In this document: positions 5,888 through 6,207 of the stretch, in pieces | Position numbering within the stretch: position 1 is the stretch's first letter | How the letters are laid out: each line of letters starts with the position of its first letter | From: an uncultured Clostridia bacterium | GTDB lineage: Bacteria; Bacillota; Clostridia; Lachnospirales; Lachnospiraceae | Direction of reading: 5' to 3' | DNA length: 6,207 nucleotides | NCBI GenBank assembly: GCA_946623485.1 | Contig: CAMORF010000146.1 | Coordinates: 1-6,207 of the forward strand | Translations under genes and position numbers: made by a program | The notes under the pieces: model-generated | Database searches by the model: none | Told to the model about the DNA's origin: nothing | What the model saw: the letters and a program-made list of their open reading frames with translations, nothing else

Positions 5888-5892
5888 TAAGA

Positions 5893-6207
5893 ATGGAACT
5901 GAAAAACTATTGGTGGCTGCTGATATGGATGTTCCTGTTCGGCGCGATAAGCCTGGGCTTTATTCCTCAGCGTGAGGAGATCGTTTTGGGGCATCCTCGT
6001 ATACGATGGGGTAAGCTTTCTGCCGCTGTTCTTGCGCTTCCTTATGTGATCTGGGCCGGTTGGAGGCGGAATTTTGGCGACACTGAGGTGTATCGGGCAA
6101 CATTTCTTTCCACCCCAACGTCGCTCTCCGATCTGGGTGTTTTCCTTGGTGCTCAGACGAAAGACCGCGGCTATGCGCTGATCCGCATTTTGTGTAAAAG
6201 CATTATA
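5893..6207 (+). CDS. EpsG-family membrane protein (putative EPS polymerase), 3'-truncated by window edge
   Basis: The frame runs open for 105 codons to the right edge. The N-terminus has a hydrophobic segment at about 6-24 (YWWLLIWMFLFGAISLGFI) and a second at about 42-57. Between it and the next expected helix lies RNFGDTEVYRATF (59-71), matching the EpsG/Wzy-like pattern of Gly-Asp-Thr followed by Tyr and Phe, and later D91-R-G-Y-A-L-I-R-I-L100, matching the (E/D)xGYxxLxxL element of this family. EpsG proteins are multi-spanning inner-membrane proteins thought to polymerise exopolysaccharide repeat units; full-length members have roughly 350-400 residues, so most of it is missing. Its place downstream of co-polymerase genes fits. 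The family call rests on short motifs plus context; another Wzy-type polymerase is the main alternative. ATG 5872 would add seven residues. Confidence 0.78.
   Translation, partial: MELKNYWWLLIWMFLFGAISLGFIPQREEIVLGHPRIRWGKLSAAVLALPYVIWAGWRRNFGDTEVYRATFLSTPTSLSDLGVFLGAQTKDRGYALIRILCKSII

Noticed and set aside
1..6207. CRISPR arrays, tRNA or rRNA genes, insertion sequences
   Set aside because: None seen: the only regular repeats are the two coding tyrosine repeats, no transposase-like protein or terminal inverted repeats appear, and the gaps are too short or lack tRNA-like folds.

Overview
This 6.2 kb window is part of an extracellular or capsular polysaccharide (EPS/CPS) biosynthesis locus, with every gene on the + strand. 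The organism is probably a low-to-mid GC Firmicute of the class Clostridia, such as a gut Oscillospiraceae or Lachnospiraceae relative. This rests on Shine-Dalgarno-led operon genes, an EpsG-type membrane protein, and chain-length/tyrosine-kinase proteins ending in Gly-Tyr-rich tails. The taxonomic call is an inference; no rRNA or other marker is present.

Layout. (1) Positions 2-1123 hold the 3' part of a Wzz/BY-kinase gene whose 5' end lies outside the window. (2) Positions 1133-2671 hold a complete second Wzz/BY-kinase paralogue. Both carry kinase Walker motifs and a C-terminal tyrosine cluster. (3) A 155-bp gap follows, slightly AT-rich, with no convincing promoter or terminator. (4) Positions 2827-5761 hold a tightly packed three-gene cassette: a PIG-L/LmbE-type zinc deacetylase, a fold-type III PLP decarboxylase-like protein (ornithine/DAP decarboxylase superfamily) and a stand-alone ATP-grasp ligase. 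The junctions are a 1-nt TGATG overlap and an 8-nt gap. (5) A 131-bp gap contains a terminator-like hairpin, a 7-codon mini-ORF with its own ribosome-binding site, and a second small hairpin. (6) From 5893 to the right edge runs the N-terminal part of an EpsG-family polymerase-like membrane protein, cut off by the window.

How it may work together: the two BY-kinase/co-polymerase proteins would control chain length and export, and the EpsG-like protein would polymerise repeat units. The three enzymes between them look like a small-molecule tailoring module. The most economical hypothesis is that the deacetylase exposes an amine on an amino sugar, while the decarboxylase-like enzyme and the ATP-grasp ligase supply and attach an amino-acid-derived group by an amide bond. 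That pathway is inferred from enzyme families and gene order only; no substrate can be read from the sequence.
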